In this document: in pieces, positions 9,785 through 19,835 of the stretch
How the letters are laid out: every line of letters begins with the position of its first letter
Position numbering within the stretch: the stretch's first letter is position 1
Assembly: GCA_013001595.1 (NCBI GenBank)
Contig: JABDMH010000046.1
Coordinates: forward strand, 62,001-126,000
Reading direction: 5' to 3'
Origin: Saprospiraceae bacterium
GTDB taxonomy: Bacteria; Bacteroidota; Bacteroidia; Chitinophagales; Saprospiraceae
Length of the DNA stretch: 64,000 bases
Made by a program: the position numbers and the translations under genes
Notes under the pieces: generated by a model
Seen by the model: the letters and a program-made list of their open reading frames with translations, nothing else
What the model was told of the DNA's origin: nothing
The model's database searches: none

Positions 9785-10942
9785 CTATTGCGGGATAGAT
9801 GTAAAGATTTCTACACCCGCATAGATATGGTCGAATAGATCCGGTGGATGCCCATGGTGGCGGTCTACCGGATTTCTTCTATGCCCTATACGTACAATAA
9901 TAAGATCTCGAGCTTTGTCGCAAATGACATATTGACCACGAATGCCCCTGGCGTAATAGTATGTATGTCCTTGGTACGATGCCATCCACCAATGCATACC
10001 ATAGCTCGCATTCGTTTGATTGGTCCAGCTGTCAAATAATGGCAAAGCTGTCCAGGATGCGTCTACAAACGAAGGATCGATCAATTGGGTGCCATTCCAC
10101 GAACCACCGTTCAGATACAATTGACCCAATCTGGCAAAATCTCTTGGTACGGCATACAGGCAGCAGAAAGCTTTTTCCTCACCTCCGGGCCTATCCAAAT
10201 TCCAAAAGGCATCATGCTCGGACCCGATGACCGGCCATAGCCAATTCTGCACCAATTCAGCGACCGACTCACCAGTGACCACTTTCAATAGTTGGGCTAG
10301 AATTTGAGTATTGATGCTTGCATATTCAAAGACTTCTCCGGGTGTCCGCTCGACCCGCAAGCGATTGATCATAGCCGCTGTATCCCACCCATAGTAAGCC
10401 TCTGCGTTGTCGCTAAAGAGATTGCCTTCACTTTCATTCCAGGACAGGCCAGAACTCATGGTCAGCAAATGTCGGATGGTAATCTGCTCCTTACCATTCT
10501 TTCGAAAGCCCTGCAAGTAGTTGGCCACCGGGTCATCCAAATCCAATATTCCTTCTCTAGCACTGAATCCGATCAGTGTGCTAACTACAGACTTGGCCAC
10601 CGAAAATGAATTGGTAGGTACATCAGCAGAAAACGGAGGCCAGTATTGCTCAAAGAGTAGCTGCTTTTTATATAAAACCAAAAATGCGGTCGTGCCAAGA
10701 TCCTCATTGACCTTAACCGACTTGGAAGGTAGTGTCAAGGTCCCAAAAGCAGGATGCAGTTTCCAGGATTTGGGATCCGATGCTACAATCTGTTTGTTTG
10801 CAAACTGATGTTGTTCGTCAATGGCTGGACCCAGCCTCCCGGAGTGATAGGCCATGCGCAGACTTCTCAGCACGAACGGTCGTCTCCATAACAGCCAGAC
10901 CAGGGCCATCACCACAAGCATGAGGACCAACCAGACCATCAT
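9785..10942 (-). CDS. Membrane-anchored serine hydrolase, beta-lactamase (class C) family
   Basis: After an N-terminal membrane helix (VWLVLMLVVMALVWLLW) the protein has the family's SxxK motif at about residue 114 (SVAK), a Tyr motif in EYASIN at about 207, and a C-terminal strand GIRGQYVI in place of the KTG/HxG box. These are features of beta-lactamase-related esterases and D-Ala-D-Ala peptidases (Pfam beta-lactamase). It probably acts in the periplasm on esters or peptidoglycan; activity on antibiotics is not implied. Its start overlaps the stop of the upstream O-antigen-ligase gene by four bases, so it is the last gene of the exopolysaccharide operon. Confidence 0.88.
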   Translation of the reverse strand: MMVWLVLMLVVMALVWLLWRRPFVLRSLRMAYHSGRLGPAIDEQHQFANKQIVASDPKSWKLHPAFGTLTLPSKSVKVNEDLGTTAFLVLYKKQLLFEQYWPPFSADVPTNSFSVAKSVVSTLIGFSAREGILDLDDPVANYLQGFRKNGKEQITIRHLLTMSSGLSWNESEGNLFSDNAEAYYGWDTAAMINRLRVERTPGEVFEYASINTQILAQLLKVVTGESVAELVQNWLWPVIGSEHDAFWNLDRPGGEEKAFCCLYAVPRDFARLGQLYLNGGSWNGTQLIDPSFVDASWTALPLFDSWTNQTNASYGMHWWMASYQGHTYYYARGIRGQYVICDKARDLIIVRIGHRRNPVDRHHGHPPDLFDHIYAGVEIFTSIPQ

Positions 10943-12381
10943 TTGCGAACTTTATTGGTCTGCTGTCTTCTCTGAGCCACAATATCTAGGGCAACGACGA
11001 TTGCCATAAAGCCAAAAATAGGCACACTGGCCTTGTCCGAATCTAGGTAATTGTTAAGGGTACCATGGGCAAAATAGGTGAGAAGAGCCAAGCTTGTGTA
11101 TAAGAGCATCTGTCGGCTTCTACCCTCCGGCAATCTATGATAAGAACGATAGGAAATATAAAAAAGGACTACTACCAGATAAATCATTGAAAGAAATCCA
11201 GGAATGCCACTTTCTGCCAAAGGTCCTAAATACTCACTATGGGCATTGCCGACATCTCCAAAATTGGTGCTGATGATGGTCAAATCTTTAGATTGCTGAT
11301 AGGGTGCATATTCAAAGGCATATGTGCCAGGACCAAAACCAAATACCGGTCGCTCTTTCGCCATGGCTAGCACACTGTTCCACCGATTGATGCGCTCTAA
11401 ATTGGATGCATCGGTGGTGATGTTGGTAATCGACTCAACATTCTCTAGCAGATTTTCTGAAGAGTCGGTTTTATTTTTCTGAAGTTGGATGATGATGTCA
11501 TCAAAGGTGAAGAGAAACAAAACAAAGATGCTTAATCCCCCAGCAATGAGCATCCACAATCTAATGCGCAATTTGACCAAAAGGACAATACCAGCTGCCA
11601 GAAAAACACTCAGCCAAGCTGCACGTGCATAGGTGTACACCAAAGCGATCGACAGTATGGTCAAAGCGATGAAATTGAAAACCCTCCATTGAATCGATCG
11701 ATTCGTCTGTACCAAAAATCCAAAGGTAATTGGAATAAAAAAGGCCACCACTGCACCATACTGCGTATGATCTCGATAGAAGGGATCCATGACAGAGTGT
11801 GCTGGATCTTCTTCAAACCCCATCCCTGCATGCTTGATCAGTGTGAATACCACCACTGCAAGAAATGAAATCAAGTAAAGCAATACGAAGTGCTGGGCAT
11901 TGCGCTCTTTTATAAATAGGGTGGCACCCCCAAAATAAATGGGAATGACAAACCACAACCTGCTAATGAGGTATTTAAGAGATACAACCACATCTGTGCT
12001 GGTAAAGGCCGTCACCAACATCCATCCCAAATAGATGTATAATGCAATGGAAATCGGATGGTGCATGACCTCCTCAAGAAAAACACGATCGGCGAGATGG
12101 GCCAAAACGAGTAATATCGTTAATCCAAATAACAGAGGTTCTGTTGGCAGATACAATGCACTATCTCCGAGACCTAAATCTTCTAGATTGATGGAAAAGG
12201 GAGTGATGGCAACCAGCGCAAATAGTAGGTATTTGGGCTTAAAAAAAGCAAAAAGAACGATGCCAAATATAAACGGAATGGCGAGGATCAACCACTGTTC
12301 ATTGAGCAAGGCATAAATTAGTAACAACATGAATCCCAAACTCGCACCTGCGATTCCCCTCTGCGAGAGCACCCGATTCAT
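10939..12381 (-). CDS. O-antigen ligase / Wzy-type polymerase family membrane protein
   Basis: A protein of about 480 residues with roughly twelve transmembrane helices and a large periplasmic loop that holds NRWNSVLAMAKERPVFGFGPGTYAFEYAPY, then NAHSEYLGPLAESG. The GxGPGT and NAHxEYL signatures are those of the O-antigen ligase (WaaL/RfaL) and Wzy polymerase family, which joins or polymerises undecaprenyl-linked glycans at the outer face of the inner membrane. The longest frame starts at 12474, but the Met at 12381 overlaps the stop of the Wzz-like gene as ATGA and begins the first natural helix, so it is preferred. Confidence 0.85.
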   Translation of the reverse strand: MNRVLSQRGIAGASLGFMLLLIYALLNEQWLILAIPFIFGIVLFAFFKPKYLLFALVAITPFSINLEDLGLGDSALYLPTEPLLFGLTILLVLAHLADRVFLEEVMHHPISIALYIYLGWMLVTAFTSTDVVVSLKYLISRLWFVIPIYFGGATLFIKERNAQHFVLLYLISFLAVVVFTLIKHAGMGFEEDPAHSVMDPFYRDHTQYGAVVAFFIPITFGFLVQTNRSIQWRVFNFIALTILSIALVYTYARAAWLSVFLAAGIVLLVKLRIRLWMLIAGGLSIFVLFLFTFDDIIIQLQKNKTDSSENLLENVESITNITTDASNLERINRWNSVLAMAKERPVFGFGPGTYAFEYAPYQQSKDLTIISTNFGDVGNAHSEYLGPLAESGIPGFLSMIYLVVVLFYISYRSYHRLPEGRSRQMLLYTSLALLTYFAHGTLNNYLDSDKASVPIFGFMAIVVALDIVAQRRQQTNKVRK

Positions 12382-13385
12382 GCTGTAAATAGACTTTGAT
12401 AGTTCTCCCGCACAATGAGCAGTATCAAAGTAAACATAAGCATAGAAAAAATGGATCCGGCGACGATGAGCCATCTGATCGGGAAGGCTTTCTTATCTGC
12501 CGGAACTGCCCGATCGACCACGAATTTCTGGGGAATGTCAATACCGGAGTCTGCCACGAATTGATTGTGTAGATTTTTGAACCGCGACAGCTGATCCACC
12601 ACCAGCTCACGTGCTCTGGCAATACCATCATACTCACCACCCAATCTTTTGTTTATGTCCAATTGCTTTGACAGCTTGGTAGCCGTAGCCCCCTGGGCGC
12701 TACCATAAGCTTCTAATAAGGATGCGCGCTCCACGTCACTCATCACCCCCAATTGCTGTAGACTATCCAATTCTACTTCCAAAGACGCCAGTTCCCGCTC
12801 CAATCGAGCATACTCCAGGTCGATCATTGTCATTGAAGTCTTTGCCCGGGCCTGGATCATTCTGTTCTTCACTGTATCGGTAAATTCGGAAATGCTATTG
12901 GCTATCTCTGCTGCCATTACAGGATCTTCATCAATAACTGAGATGTCGATGGAGTTGTATTTGGTGCGTTTAGCAGTTACATTTCCATTATAGGCCTGCC
13001 TGATCTTTGATCGGGCATATTTCTCAGATTCATCGATTTCGTAGTGTTCATAGAGGTTGTTTTTTTCGATAACCAACTCTTGCAACGCTTCTGAATTTAT
13101 AATTTGCAGCAATTGCTCAGCCTCCTCCTCCTGGCCAAAATCAGAAATGTTGCCACGCTTGATGACACTTTCATTCAAAGAGAGTGAATTGATCCGGGCA
13201 GGAAAAATCACTACTGAAGACTTATAATATTCCGTGAGCACCAAGGATATGATGGATGAAACGATCAAGGTGACGATACCGATGATCGACAACAATCGCT
13301 TGTTGCGCCAAATGATTCTAAATAAAGCACTCAAGCTTAAGTCTACGCTGTCTTGTCTCATAAAATCATGGATGATCGTGTGCAA
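12378..13385 (-). CDS. Wzz/GumC-like polysaccharide chain-length protein
   Basis: The 335-residue product has a membrane helix near each end (LLSIIGIVTLIVSSIISLVL and WLIVAGSIFSMLMFTLILLIV) with a long periplasmic coiled-coil-rich region between them, and a Pro-rich stretch PADKKAFPIRW just before the second helix. This is the polysaccharide co-polymerase plan; these proteins set the length of exported chains with a Wzy-type polymerase, which is the next gene. There is no fused tyrosine-kinase domain. A second possible start lies at 13361 (MRQDSVDL). It lies downstream of the flippase gene and overlaps the polymerase gene by four bases. Confidence 0.85.
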   Translation of the reverse strand: MHTIIHDFMRQDSVDLSLSALFRIIWRNKRLLSIIGIVTLIVSSIISLVLTEYYKSSVVIFPARINSLSLNESVIKRGNISDFGQEEEAEQLLQIINSEALQELVIEKNNLYEHYEIDESEKYARSKIRQAYNGNVTAKRTKYNSIDISVIDEDPVMAAEIANSISEFTDTVKNRMIQARAKTSMTMIDLEYARLERELASLEVELDSLQQLGVMSDVERASLLEAYGSAQGATATKLSKQLDINKRLGGEYDGIARARELVVDQLSRFKNLHNQFVADSGIDIPQKFVVDRAVPADKKAFPIRWLIVAGSIFSMLMFTLILLIVRENYQSLFTA

Positions 13386-13481
13386 ATGTAGAAAAAACTC
13401 TACCCGCCCTTACTATCATTGTGGCACCAGAAGAAAGAAAGGGAATGCATATAGCAAAAATCCACTCACTGACCCAAAGCT

Positions 13482-14951
13482 TTATCCAGCATCTTTGGGG
13501 ATTCTACCCATACTGAGCCCCCTCAGTAAAACAAAGGAAGGTACCAAACCCATGAATCGGGCAAGGAGGAATGCGCAGCCCGCTGAGATCAAGACCTGAT
13601 ATTTCCAAGAAATCTGGAACGCTAGTACACCCCAAATGCTCATTATTAAAATCAGGACGAAAAGCATACTTTTTCCAATCCTCCACCAATTTAACTTAAA
13701 CTGATATCTAATATAAGCCAGCCAAATCAGCGCTGCTGTAGTGAGGGACTGGGTTATTAAGGTCGCTAGCGCAGCCCCCATAGCCTTCCAATAATGGATA
13801 AAAACTAGATTCAAGAAGAAGTTGAGTAGTACGCCGATGAAAAAGAAGCGATTCATAGCTTGTATTTGCTCTCCAGCCGTCAACAAGGTTCCATATACGT
13901 AACCTAAGCTTACGGCAATAAAGGATCCAATCAATAATTGATATACCTTACTCCAGTAAGGTGTAGCAGATTTATAGAGCAGGAAAATCAATTCATCAGC
14001 CCAAAAAATGGATATGACGACTACGGTGGTAGATATCGTCCATAGCATGGAGCCTGCCATACTGGCCAGGGTTTCTATACTTTCTTGCTGCGCTATCAAC
14101 TTGGCAAACATGGGCAGCAAAAGTCCGGCGAATAAGAGACCCAACATGTTGAAGGCATCGAGGATGCGATAGGATGCGGCATAAATGCCCGCTTGCTCTT
14201 GCCCGTCTGGCAACAGTCGTTCTATCATAACCCCATCCATTCGAGTGTAGAGCAACATCAGGAGCAGCACCAAGGCGTAAGGCAAACTCTTCTTTAGCAA
14301 CCACTTGGTATAACTAAGGTCAATGTTGATCGTCGACAAACTGATGATGCCTCTGCGCCGCAACATCCAGAAGGCAACAGATACCGCCACGGTAAAAGAG
14401 AGCATCTGGCAATAAACAAAGGTCCTTATGGTCATATCGAACGCCGATGCAAACCACAAAAGGTATCCCACTAAGAGAATCATGACAAGTTTATCAAGAA
14501 TCGAGAGGAGACTGTCCAGCTGGTAGTGTCCTCTGGCAGATAGGGCCGTACGAAAAAAGAGCACCAATGATGCGAGCACTTGATTAAGTGCCAACATTCC
14601 TATCAAATCTAAATATACGTACGGATAGCCAAGCAGTGCGGTTCCAGCTAAGGTGACCAGTAAGAATAGCATGGCCAGCATCACCTTGGCTCCGATAATT
14701 TTCGGTAAGTACTTCGGGATCAAGTACTCAAATTTGCTGTATACACTATGATGAAAGTTTTGAATGCCTAGATCGTTGAAAAACTGGAAGAGATAGACAA
14801 AATTAAGAAGGGCAAAATAAACCCCATAGGCCTCAGCCCCAACCTCATTTTGTACGCCACGATCAATGCCCAATATGTAGAAGGGCTTGATCAACAGGTT
14901 TAAGCCGACGACCAAGACAATATTTGGAAGAAATTGCTTTTGTATACTCAC
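13482..14951 (-). CDS. Wzx-like polysaccharide flippase (MOP superfamily)
   Basis: About 14 predicted transmembrane helices in 489 residues, with the family-typical N-terminal segment GAEAYGVYFALLNFVYLFQFFNDLGIQ and a mid-protein loop DGVMIERLLPDGQEQAGIYAASYRILDAF seen in oligosaccharide flippases of the MOP/MATE-like superfamily. It would move lipid-linked repeat units across the inner membrane. It heads the minus-strand set flippase, Wzz-like, polymerase, serine hydrolase; a 96-base gap separates it from the Wzz-like gene. No glycosyltransferases are near, so the units must be built by genes elsewhere. Confidence 0.88.
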   Translation of the reverse strand: MSIQKQFLPNIVLVVGLNLLIKPFYILGIDRGVQNEVGAEAYGVYFALLNFVYLFQFFNDLGIQNFHHSVYSKFEYLIPKYLPKIIGAKVMLAMLFLLVTLAGTALLGYPYVYLDLIGMLALNQVLASLVLFFRTALSARGHYQLDSLLSILDKLVMILLVGYLLWFASAFDMTIRTFVYCQMLSFTVAVSVAFWMLRRRGIISLSTINIDLSYTKWLLKKSLPYALVLLLMLLYTRMDGVMIERLLPDGQEQAGIYAASYRILDAFNMLGLLFAGLLLPMFAKLIAQQESIETLASMAGSMLWTISTTVVVISIFWADELIFLLYKSATPYWSKVYQLLIGSFIAVSLGYVYGTLLTAGEQIQAMNRFFFIGVLLNFFLNLVFIHYWKAMGAALATLITQSLTTAALIWLAYIRYQFKLNWWRIGKSMLFVLILIMSIWGVLAFQISWKYQVLISAGCAFLLARFMGLVPSFVLLRGLSMGRIPKDAG

Positions 14952-15037
14952 TTAGTATGTGGGCTGGCTAGCACGCTGGCTATCCGCATTAGCCAACAAG
15001 ATCCGAATTTTCATACATTGATTGAAAGTAAGCATTA

Positions 15038-15762
15038 ATGATCAAGGCAAGAATATTGACCTTTATGCTACTTCTAGCTATGGCACTAGACACCAAGGCA
15101 CAAAACATGCTTACCACTGATGAAAAAGAAGCCGGTTGGCAGCTGCTTTTTGATGGCAAGACCTCAAAGGGATGGAGAACCTTCGGGGGTACAGGTATTG
15201 GATCGAGCTGGGTAGCGAAGGATGATGCTCTTACCCTTGAAGTGGTGCCAGCAAAAAATGGGAAAACAAAAGCTACCGATGGAGGAGACATCATGACCAT
15301 CGATGAATACGAGAATTATGATTTTAGCATCAAGTGGAAGGTCAGCCCTTGTGCCAACAGCGGGATTATCTTCAATGTCTATGAAGACAAGAAATATAAA
15401 CGTACCTACCATACCGGGCCGGAGATGCAGGTACTAGACAACACCTGTCATCCAGATGCCAAAATACACAACATCGAGCGGGAGATTTATACGATATGAT
15501 TGCCTGCACAGAAGAGGTGGTCAGGCCTGCCGGTGAGTGGAACGAGGCTCGAATCAGAGTAGAAGATGGGGCCACAGACTTCTATCTAAATGGCCACAAG
15601 GTAGTCTCCTTTCAGATGTTTGACGAAACGTGGCAAAAGATGATTGCCGAGAGCAAGTTCAAAGACATGCTTGGTTTCGGTAAGTATCGAAAAGGACACA
15701 TAGCCCTACAAGACCATGGTGATGCCGTAGCCTTTAGAAATATAAAGATTAAGGAACTTTAG
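15038..15762 (+). pseudogene. 3-keto-disaccharide hydrolase (DUF1080) with a -1 frameshift
   Basis: Two overlapping frames (15038-15499 and up to 15762) together make one DUF1080 protein with a signal peptide (MIKARILTFMLLLAMALDTKAQ). The first part has LLFDGKTSKGWRTFGG, the NSGIIFNVYE segment and GPEMQVLDNTCHPDAKIHN; the second resumes with DMIACTEEVVRPAGEWNEARI and ends at KIKEL. Family members read on with HRAGDLYDM here. Restoring one C after 15472 gives exactly that, so a single base is missing at about 15470-15475. DUF1080 enzymes cleave glycosides already oxidised at C3 and act outside the cytoplasm. It may be a true inactivation or a sequence error. Its end overlaps the convergent SDR gene. 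Confidence 0.85.
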
Positions 15763-16478
15763 ATTGATTTCGGTATGGATGGACGCATCTCTACTTTGCT
15801 AGGTAGGGTTCGTGCCGGCATTTGCAACAGATCAATGACCATCTGACCGATATCCTCCGGTTGTATCTTCCAGGCGTCCGCATCGCTCGGTGTGCGCCCG
15901 TTAAAATAGGTAGCCACGGATCCGGGCATGATCGTCGATACCTTGATGCCAATTTTACGTAGATCGAGCATGATCGCCTGGGTAAATCCTACCAAGCCAA
16001 ACTTGCTGGCATTGTAGGCGGCACCCCCGGCAAAAAAGTTGGTGCCTGCTAAACTGGCAATTGTGATGATGTACCCCTTACTGGCTTCGAGGGCAGTCAA
16101 GGACGCCTTCACACTATTGAAAACACCAGTAAGATTAATGTCGATCACATCATGCCATTGCTGCACAGACATATCCTGAATGGAGCCAAAGTGCCCTACA
16201 CCGGCATTGGCTATCAATACGTCCAGACTTCCAAAGGCATCAATCGTTTTCCCTACTGCTACCTTCTCATCCTCAAGCTTGCGTACATCCGAAGTCATCC
16301 ATTCCACTTTACCCGTTCCGGCCTTAGCCAACGCTTGGGCAGCCTGTATAAGATCGTTTTCGCTTCGAGCCGTGATCATTACATTCATCCCTTGGCTAAC
16401 CATTGCTTCGGCAATCGCGTAGCCTATACCTTTACTTCCTCCAGTGATTAAAGCGGATTTTCCTTGTAGTGTCGACAT
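15759..16478 (-). CDS. SDR family oxidoreductase
   Basis: A classical short-chain dehydrogenase of 239 residues. The NAD(P)-binding Rossmann motif GGSKGIG is at about 13-19, NAG at about 90, the Ser of the IASLAG segment at about 140, and the catalytic pair in YNASK at about 155-159. The Arg after strand 2 (MITARSE) suggests NADP preference. The substrate cannot be read from the sequence; the neighbourhood of sugar dehydrogenases and isomerases suggests a sugar or polyol. A perfect dyad lies 20 bases upstream of the ATG (separate entry). Confidence 0.9.
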   Translation of the reverse strand: MSTLQGKSALITGGSKGIGYAIAEAMVSQGMNVMITARSENDLIQAAQALAKAGTGKVEWMTSDVRKLEDEKVAVGKTIDAFGSLDVLIANAGVGHFGSIQDMSVQQWHDVIDINLTGVFNSVKASLTALEASKGYIITIASLAGTNFFAGGAAYNASKFGLVGFTQAIMLDLRKIGIKVSTIMPGSVATYFNGRTPSDADAWKIQPEDIGQMVIDLLQMPARTLPSKVEMRPSIPKSI

Positions 16479-16497
16479 ACTTCAATTTTTTTGTGCG

Positions 16498-16514
16498 AAC
16501 CCTGCTGCAGGGTT
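16498..16514. promoter_or_regulatory. Perfect 17-bp dyad upstream of the SDR gene
   Basis: AACCCTGCTGCAGGGTT has perfect 8-bp arms around one central base and lies 20 bases before the SDR start codon. The arms could bind a dimeric regulator. A tight hairpin in the leader RNA is an alternative but would leave a one-base loop, so operator is the more natural reading. Confidence 0.4.
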
Positions 16515-16534
16515 AATTGTTCACGCAATTCATG

Positions 16535-16569
16535 AAAAACCCGGGCGTGATTAAATTTCACACCCGGGT
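16535..16569 (-). terminator. Intrinsic terminator of the xylA-MFS operon
   Basis: On the minus strand the RNA reads ACCCGGGTGTGA, a 7-base loop, then TCACGCCCGGGT, followed by a run of U. The 12-bp stem (16539-16550 with 16558-16569) contains one G-U pair. It lies about 75 bases downstream of the MFS stop codon, which makes it a convincing rho-independent terminator. Confidence 0.85.
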
Positions 16570-16643
16570 ATAAGTTTTATACGAACGAAAGGATGAGCAT
16601 CAACTTGTACATATACGGTCACCTCCTTCTTCTATGATCAATT

Positions 16644-18179
16644 TCAGTGGCCCCCATCACCACCAAGTTCGACCTGTTTATAACCTCCTTTCCCCCTAAA
16701 ATAGAAGATCAAGAGAATGTAGCACACGAACATGATGATTGGGAAAATGGCTACTGTGGACAATGCACTCTTCTTTGCCGTGTTCTGCACGGTCGTGATG
16801 ACCTGCTTATCCTCCTCAGGAGCATTCTCTACCTTCTCGACATCCAGACCCAAATACTTTCCAAAGACACTTCGCTTGGGTTCAGTCACATAAGAGCTGT
16901 GATAGCTCGTATTATTACTTTGATCATAAGCCATTAGTTGCTTATCCACCTGCTTATCTTGGAAGTTACCCAAAAATGGATTTCCTACGATACCTACTGC
17001 CAACATACCAACACCGGCGATTGCATTTAGTGTAAGTGCACCACCTTTGGGAAATTGCTCTGCAACGATGCCTAGCGTAGTGGGCCAGAAGAAGGTTTTA
17101 CCCACTCCGTAAAGTGTTGCTGCCAACAAAATGGCAAAGCCAGCTGCTTTCGAGAGAAAGATTAGGCCTAGGGCTGCTAGTAAAGCACAAACCGCTAATA
17201 GTCCGAGCGGGGTTAACTTCTTCACCAGCGGTCCTGATGCAAACAGCCTCAAGAACATCATAATGGCAGAGGTGTAAATAAGTACCCAACCCGCTTGTAA
17301 GCCTATGGCAGACATTTCAGATTCCATCAATGAGGTAATCCAGCTGTCCACTCCTAGTTCTGTAGTGGCCAAGATCGTCATCAGCAATAGCAAAAATATG
17401 TAGAGCGGTCTACCCAGTGACCGCGTGTAGAACCAAAATGCTCCGGCTGCAGCCAGGGCAAGCACTAATTGCGCTATATCGGGTATGCTAAACAACCTGC
17501 CAAGCTCACGAATTACCATGGCAAAAATGATCAAAGCACCAATAGCTCCAACTTCTTCCAACATCTCCTTGTAGGAAACTCCGGCTGCTACCCGCTCATT
17601 TACTGGAAATCGCTTATTAAATAGCATGACAGCGTAAATAAGTGTTGGAATCAGAATGAGTCCAATTTGGATTCGCCATGCCATGCCTGATGCCAATATC
17701 AATATGATCAGTCCAGCAAAGACCATCCCGCCTGGCCAACCGGCATGTAAGATGTTTAGCCATTTAGATTTATCCTTGTCAAACATCGTTGCGACCACAG
17801 GATTAATGTAGGCTTCGACGCATCCACTTCCTAAAGCCAGTACAAAAGTTCCGATGTACATGCCTTGATATCCACTGGCCGTAACGATCAGTATGGTAGA
17901 CAACGTGTGGCATATCAAGCCAAACCACATCGCCACTTTATAGCCCACCTTGTCGATAATCAAGCTGAACAGCACAAGACTAATAGCCAAAGGCCAAAAA
18001 CCCACGCCAAAAATTTCACCCACTTGGGTTTCGGTGAGGCCAAATTCGGGGCCCCATTGATTTGCTGTAAGTACTCTAGCAATAAAGCCAAATCCTGTGG
18101 CAACAAGGGCAATGACGCACCCCCAAAAGAGACCCATATCAGGAGCCTTAGGGGCATTCACGGTAGTTGTTTGGTTCAT
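16644..18179 (-). CDS. MFS transporter, probable sugar permease
   Basis: A 511-residue major facilitator with about 12-14 helices. Helices 1-2 are joined by a loop with TETQVGEIFGVGFWPLAISLVLFSLIIDKVGYK, the MFS motif A region. There is a long cytoplasmic-side insertion near residues 400-465 (from FQDKQVDKQLMAYDQ to EEDKQVITTV) before the last helix. It lies 106 bases downstream of xylA and shares its terminator, so xylose or another monosaccharide is the likely cargo; that is inference from context. The start ATG follows an AAACATTAAAACCA leader very like the one in front of xylA. Confidence 0.85.
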   Translation of the reverse strand: MNQTTTVNAPKAPDMGLFWGCVIALVATGFGFIARVLTANQWGPEFGLTETQVGEIFGVGFWPLAISLVLFSLIIDKVGYKVAMWFGLICHTLSTILIVTASGYQGMYIGTFVLALGSGCVEAYINPVVATMFDKDKSKWLNILHAGWPGGMVFAGLIILILASGMAWRIQIGLILIPTLIYAVMLFNKRFPVNERVAAGVSYKEMLEEVGAIGALIIFAMVIRELGRLFSIPDIAQLVLALAAAGAFWFYTRSLGRPLYIFLLLLMTILATTELGVDSWITSLMESEMSAIGLQAGWVLIYTSAIMMFLRLFASGPLVKKLTPLGLLAVCALLAALGLIFLSKAAGFAILLAATLYGVGKTFFWPTTLGIVAEQFPKGGALTLNAIAGVGMLAVGIVGNPFLGNFQDKQVDKQLMAYDQSNNTSYHSSYVTEPKRSVFGKYLGLDVEKVENAPEEDKQVITTVQNTAKKSALSTVAIFPIIMFVCYILLIFYFRGKGGYKQVELGGDGGH

Positions 18180-18285
18180 CTGTTGGTTTTAATGTTTTAG
18201 AAAAACTGAAAAGAAAAGCACAGATCTAAAATAGTAAATCTCATATGAAATTCTGCTAGTACATGTTTTCGCCTAACGACTCTTA

Positions 18286-19614
18286 CTATAAATACTTGTT
18301 TACCAAATTTTCCATCAATTCTTGCTTACCACTTTTCTGTGCGGGTTCTCCATTCTCGATGGCAAATTCACTTAAATCTTCTAATGTCAATTTATCGTCT
18401 TCAAACATCTTACCATAGCCATGGTCAAAAGAACTGTACCGTTCTTCTCGACGCTGCACATAGTCGGACTTCTTTAAAATTCTATCTGCAATCAGCAGTG
18501 CTCGGGCAAAAGTGTCCATACCTCCAATATGAGCCAAGAACAGATCTTCATTGTCCGAAGAATTTCTGCGCAACTTGGCATCAAAATTCACACCTCCGCT
18601 ACCCAATCCGCCGGCTTCGAGAATCACTAACATCGCTTGGCTCAACTCATATAGGTTGACTGGAAACTGGTCCGTATCCCATCCATTTTGATAATCGCCT
18701 CGATTTGCATCAATACTACCAAGCATACCAGCATCTGCCGCCACTTGCAATTCGTGTTGAAAAGTATGGTTGGCCAAGGTGGCATGATTGACTTCGACGT
18801 TGATTTTGAAATCTTCCTCCAGACCAAAACTTCTCAAAAAGCCTACCACCGTGGCTGCATCAAAATCATACTGATGTTTCATGGGCTCCATGGGTTTGGG
18901 CTCAATAAGGAAGGTCCCTTCGAAACCCTGCTTACGAGCGTAGTCTTTGGCCATGTGTAAGAATTGAGCCATATGTTCTTGCTCTCTTTTCATGTCCGTA
19001 TTCAGCAAGGACATATAACCCTCTCTACCGCCCCAAAAGACATAGTTTTCTCCACCCAAGGCAATGGTAGCGTCCAGTGCATTCTTGATCTGGGTGGCTG
19101 CGTAAGCAACCACTTGAAAATCAGGATTTGTAGCTGCACCATTCATATATCTGGGATGAGAAAATAGATTGGCAGTCCCCCATAATAGCTTGATGCCGGA
19201 AGCTTCTTGTTTTTCTTTGCCGTAAGCCACGATTTTTTCCAGGCGCTGCTCACTCTCTGCAATGCTGGCTCCTTCTTCAACCAGATCAAAATCATGAAAG
19301 CAGAAGTAGGGTATGCCCATTTTTGAAATGAACTCAAATGCTGCATCCATCTTATCGTAAGCGCGCTGCATGGAGTCGTCAGCACTTAACCAAGGCATAG
19401 GTCTTGTCCCTGGGCCAAAGGGATCTCCTAACTCATTGCAGAAGCTGTGCCAGTAGGCTACAGCAAAGCGAAGGTGATCTTTCATACTTTTTCCATCGAC
19501 CACCTGATGCGCATCGTAAAATTTGTAGGCTAATGGATTGTCAGATTCGGGTCCTTCATATTCGATTTGATCAATACCGGGAAAGTATTCTTTATCACCT
19601 TTTATCACCTTCAT
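18286..19614 (-). CDS. xylA: Xylose isomerase
   Basis: A full-length (442 residues) class II xylose isomerase, which converts D-xylose to D-xylulose in the cytoplasm. Visible signatures are [21 protein letters not shown], the catalytic His-Asp segment FCFHDFDLV, the metal-binding [33 protein letters not shown] and [17 protein letters not shown], and [13 protein letters not shown]. The acidic and His ligands of both metal sites are in place. It is followed by the MFS gene on the same strand and faces the Gfo/Idh/MocA gene across a 221-bp divergent promoter region. No xylulokinase gene is present in this window. Confidence 0.97.
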   Translation of the reverse strand: MKVIKGDKEYFPGIDQIEYEGPESDNPLAYKFYDAHQVVDGKSMKDHLRFAVAYWHSFCNELGDPFGPGTRPMPWLSADDSMQRAYDKMDAAFEFISKMGIPYFCFHDFDLVEEGASIAESEQRLEKIVAYGKEKQEASGIKLLWGTANLFSHPRYMNGAATNPDFQVVAYAATQIKNALDATIALGGENYVFWGGREGYMSLLNTDMKREQEHMAQFLHMAKDYARKQGFEGTFLIEPKPMEPMKHQYDFDAATVVGFLRSFGLEEDFKINVEVNHATLANHTFQHELQVAADAGMLGSIDANRGDYQNGWDTDQFPVNLYELSQAMLVILEAGGLGSGGVNFDAKLRRNSSDNEDLFLAHIGGMDTFARALLIADRILKKSDYVQRREERYSSFDHGYGKMFEDDKLTLEDLSEFAIENGEPAQKSGKQELMENLVNKYL

Positions 19615-19835
19615 GGATCTTCGTTGGTTTTAATATTTTTTTATTAAAAAACAATGTACAGGGTTGCTAAAAATAACTGAATTATTGATTTCTAATCCCC
19701 TATTCTATGGGAGATTATTAAATTATCCTTATCATTAGCAACAAATTTCTTGGGAAGAAAAATTGGTATCCAACTTTACTTCGACAACAGGAATAGATCG
19801 AAACTTACTATCAAAAAAGCTAGATTACGTTAACA
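19615..19835. promoter_or_regulatory. Divergent control region between xylA and the Gfo/Idh/MocA gene
   Basis: This AT-rich 221-bp gap must hold the promoters of both transcripts. The xylA leader has an imperfect inverted repeat GTTTTAATA / TATTAAAAAAC at about 19630-19655. The motif AAACCAACRAAGAT before xylA resembles the leader of the MFS gene (AAAACCAACAGATG). I found no good TAnnTTTG box on either strand, so the promoters may need an activator. Confidence 0.35.
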
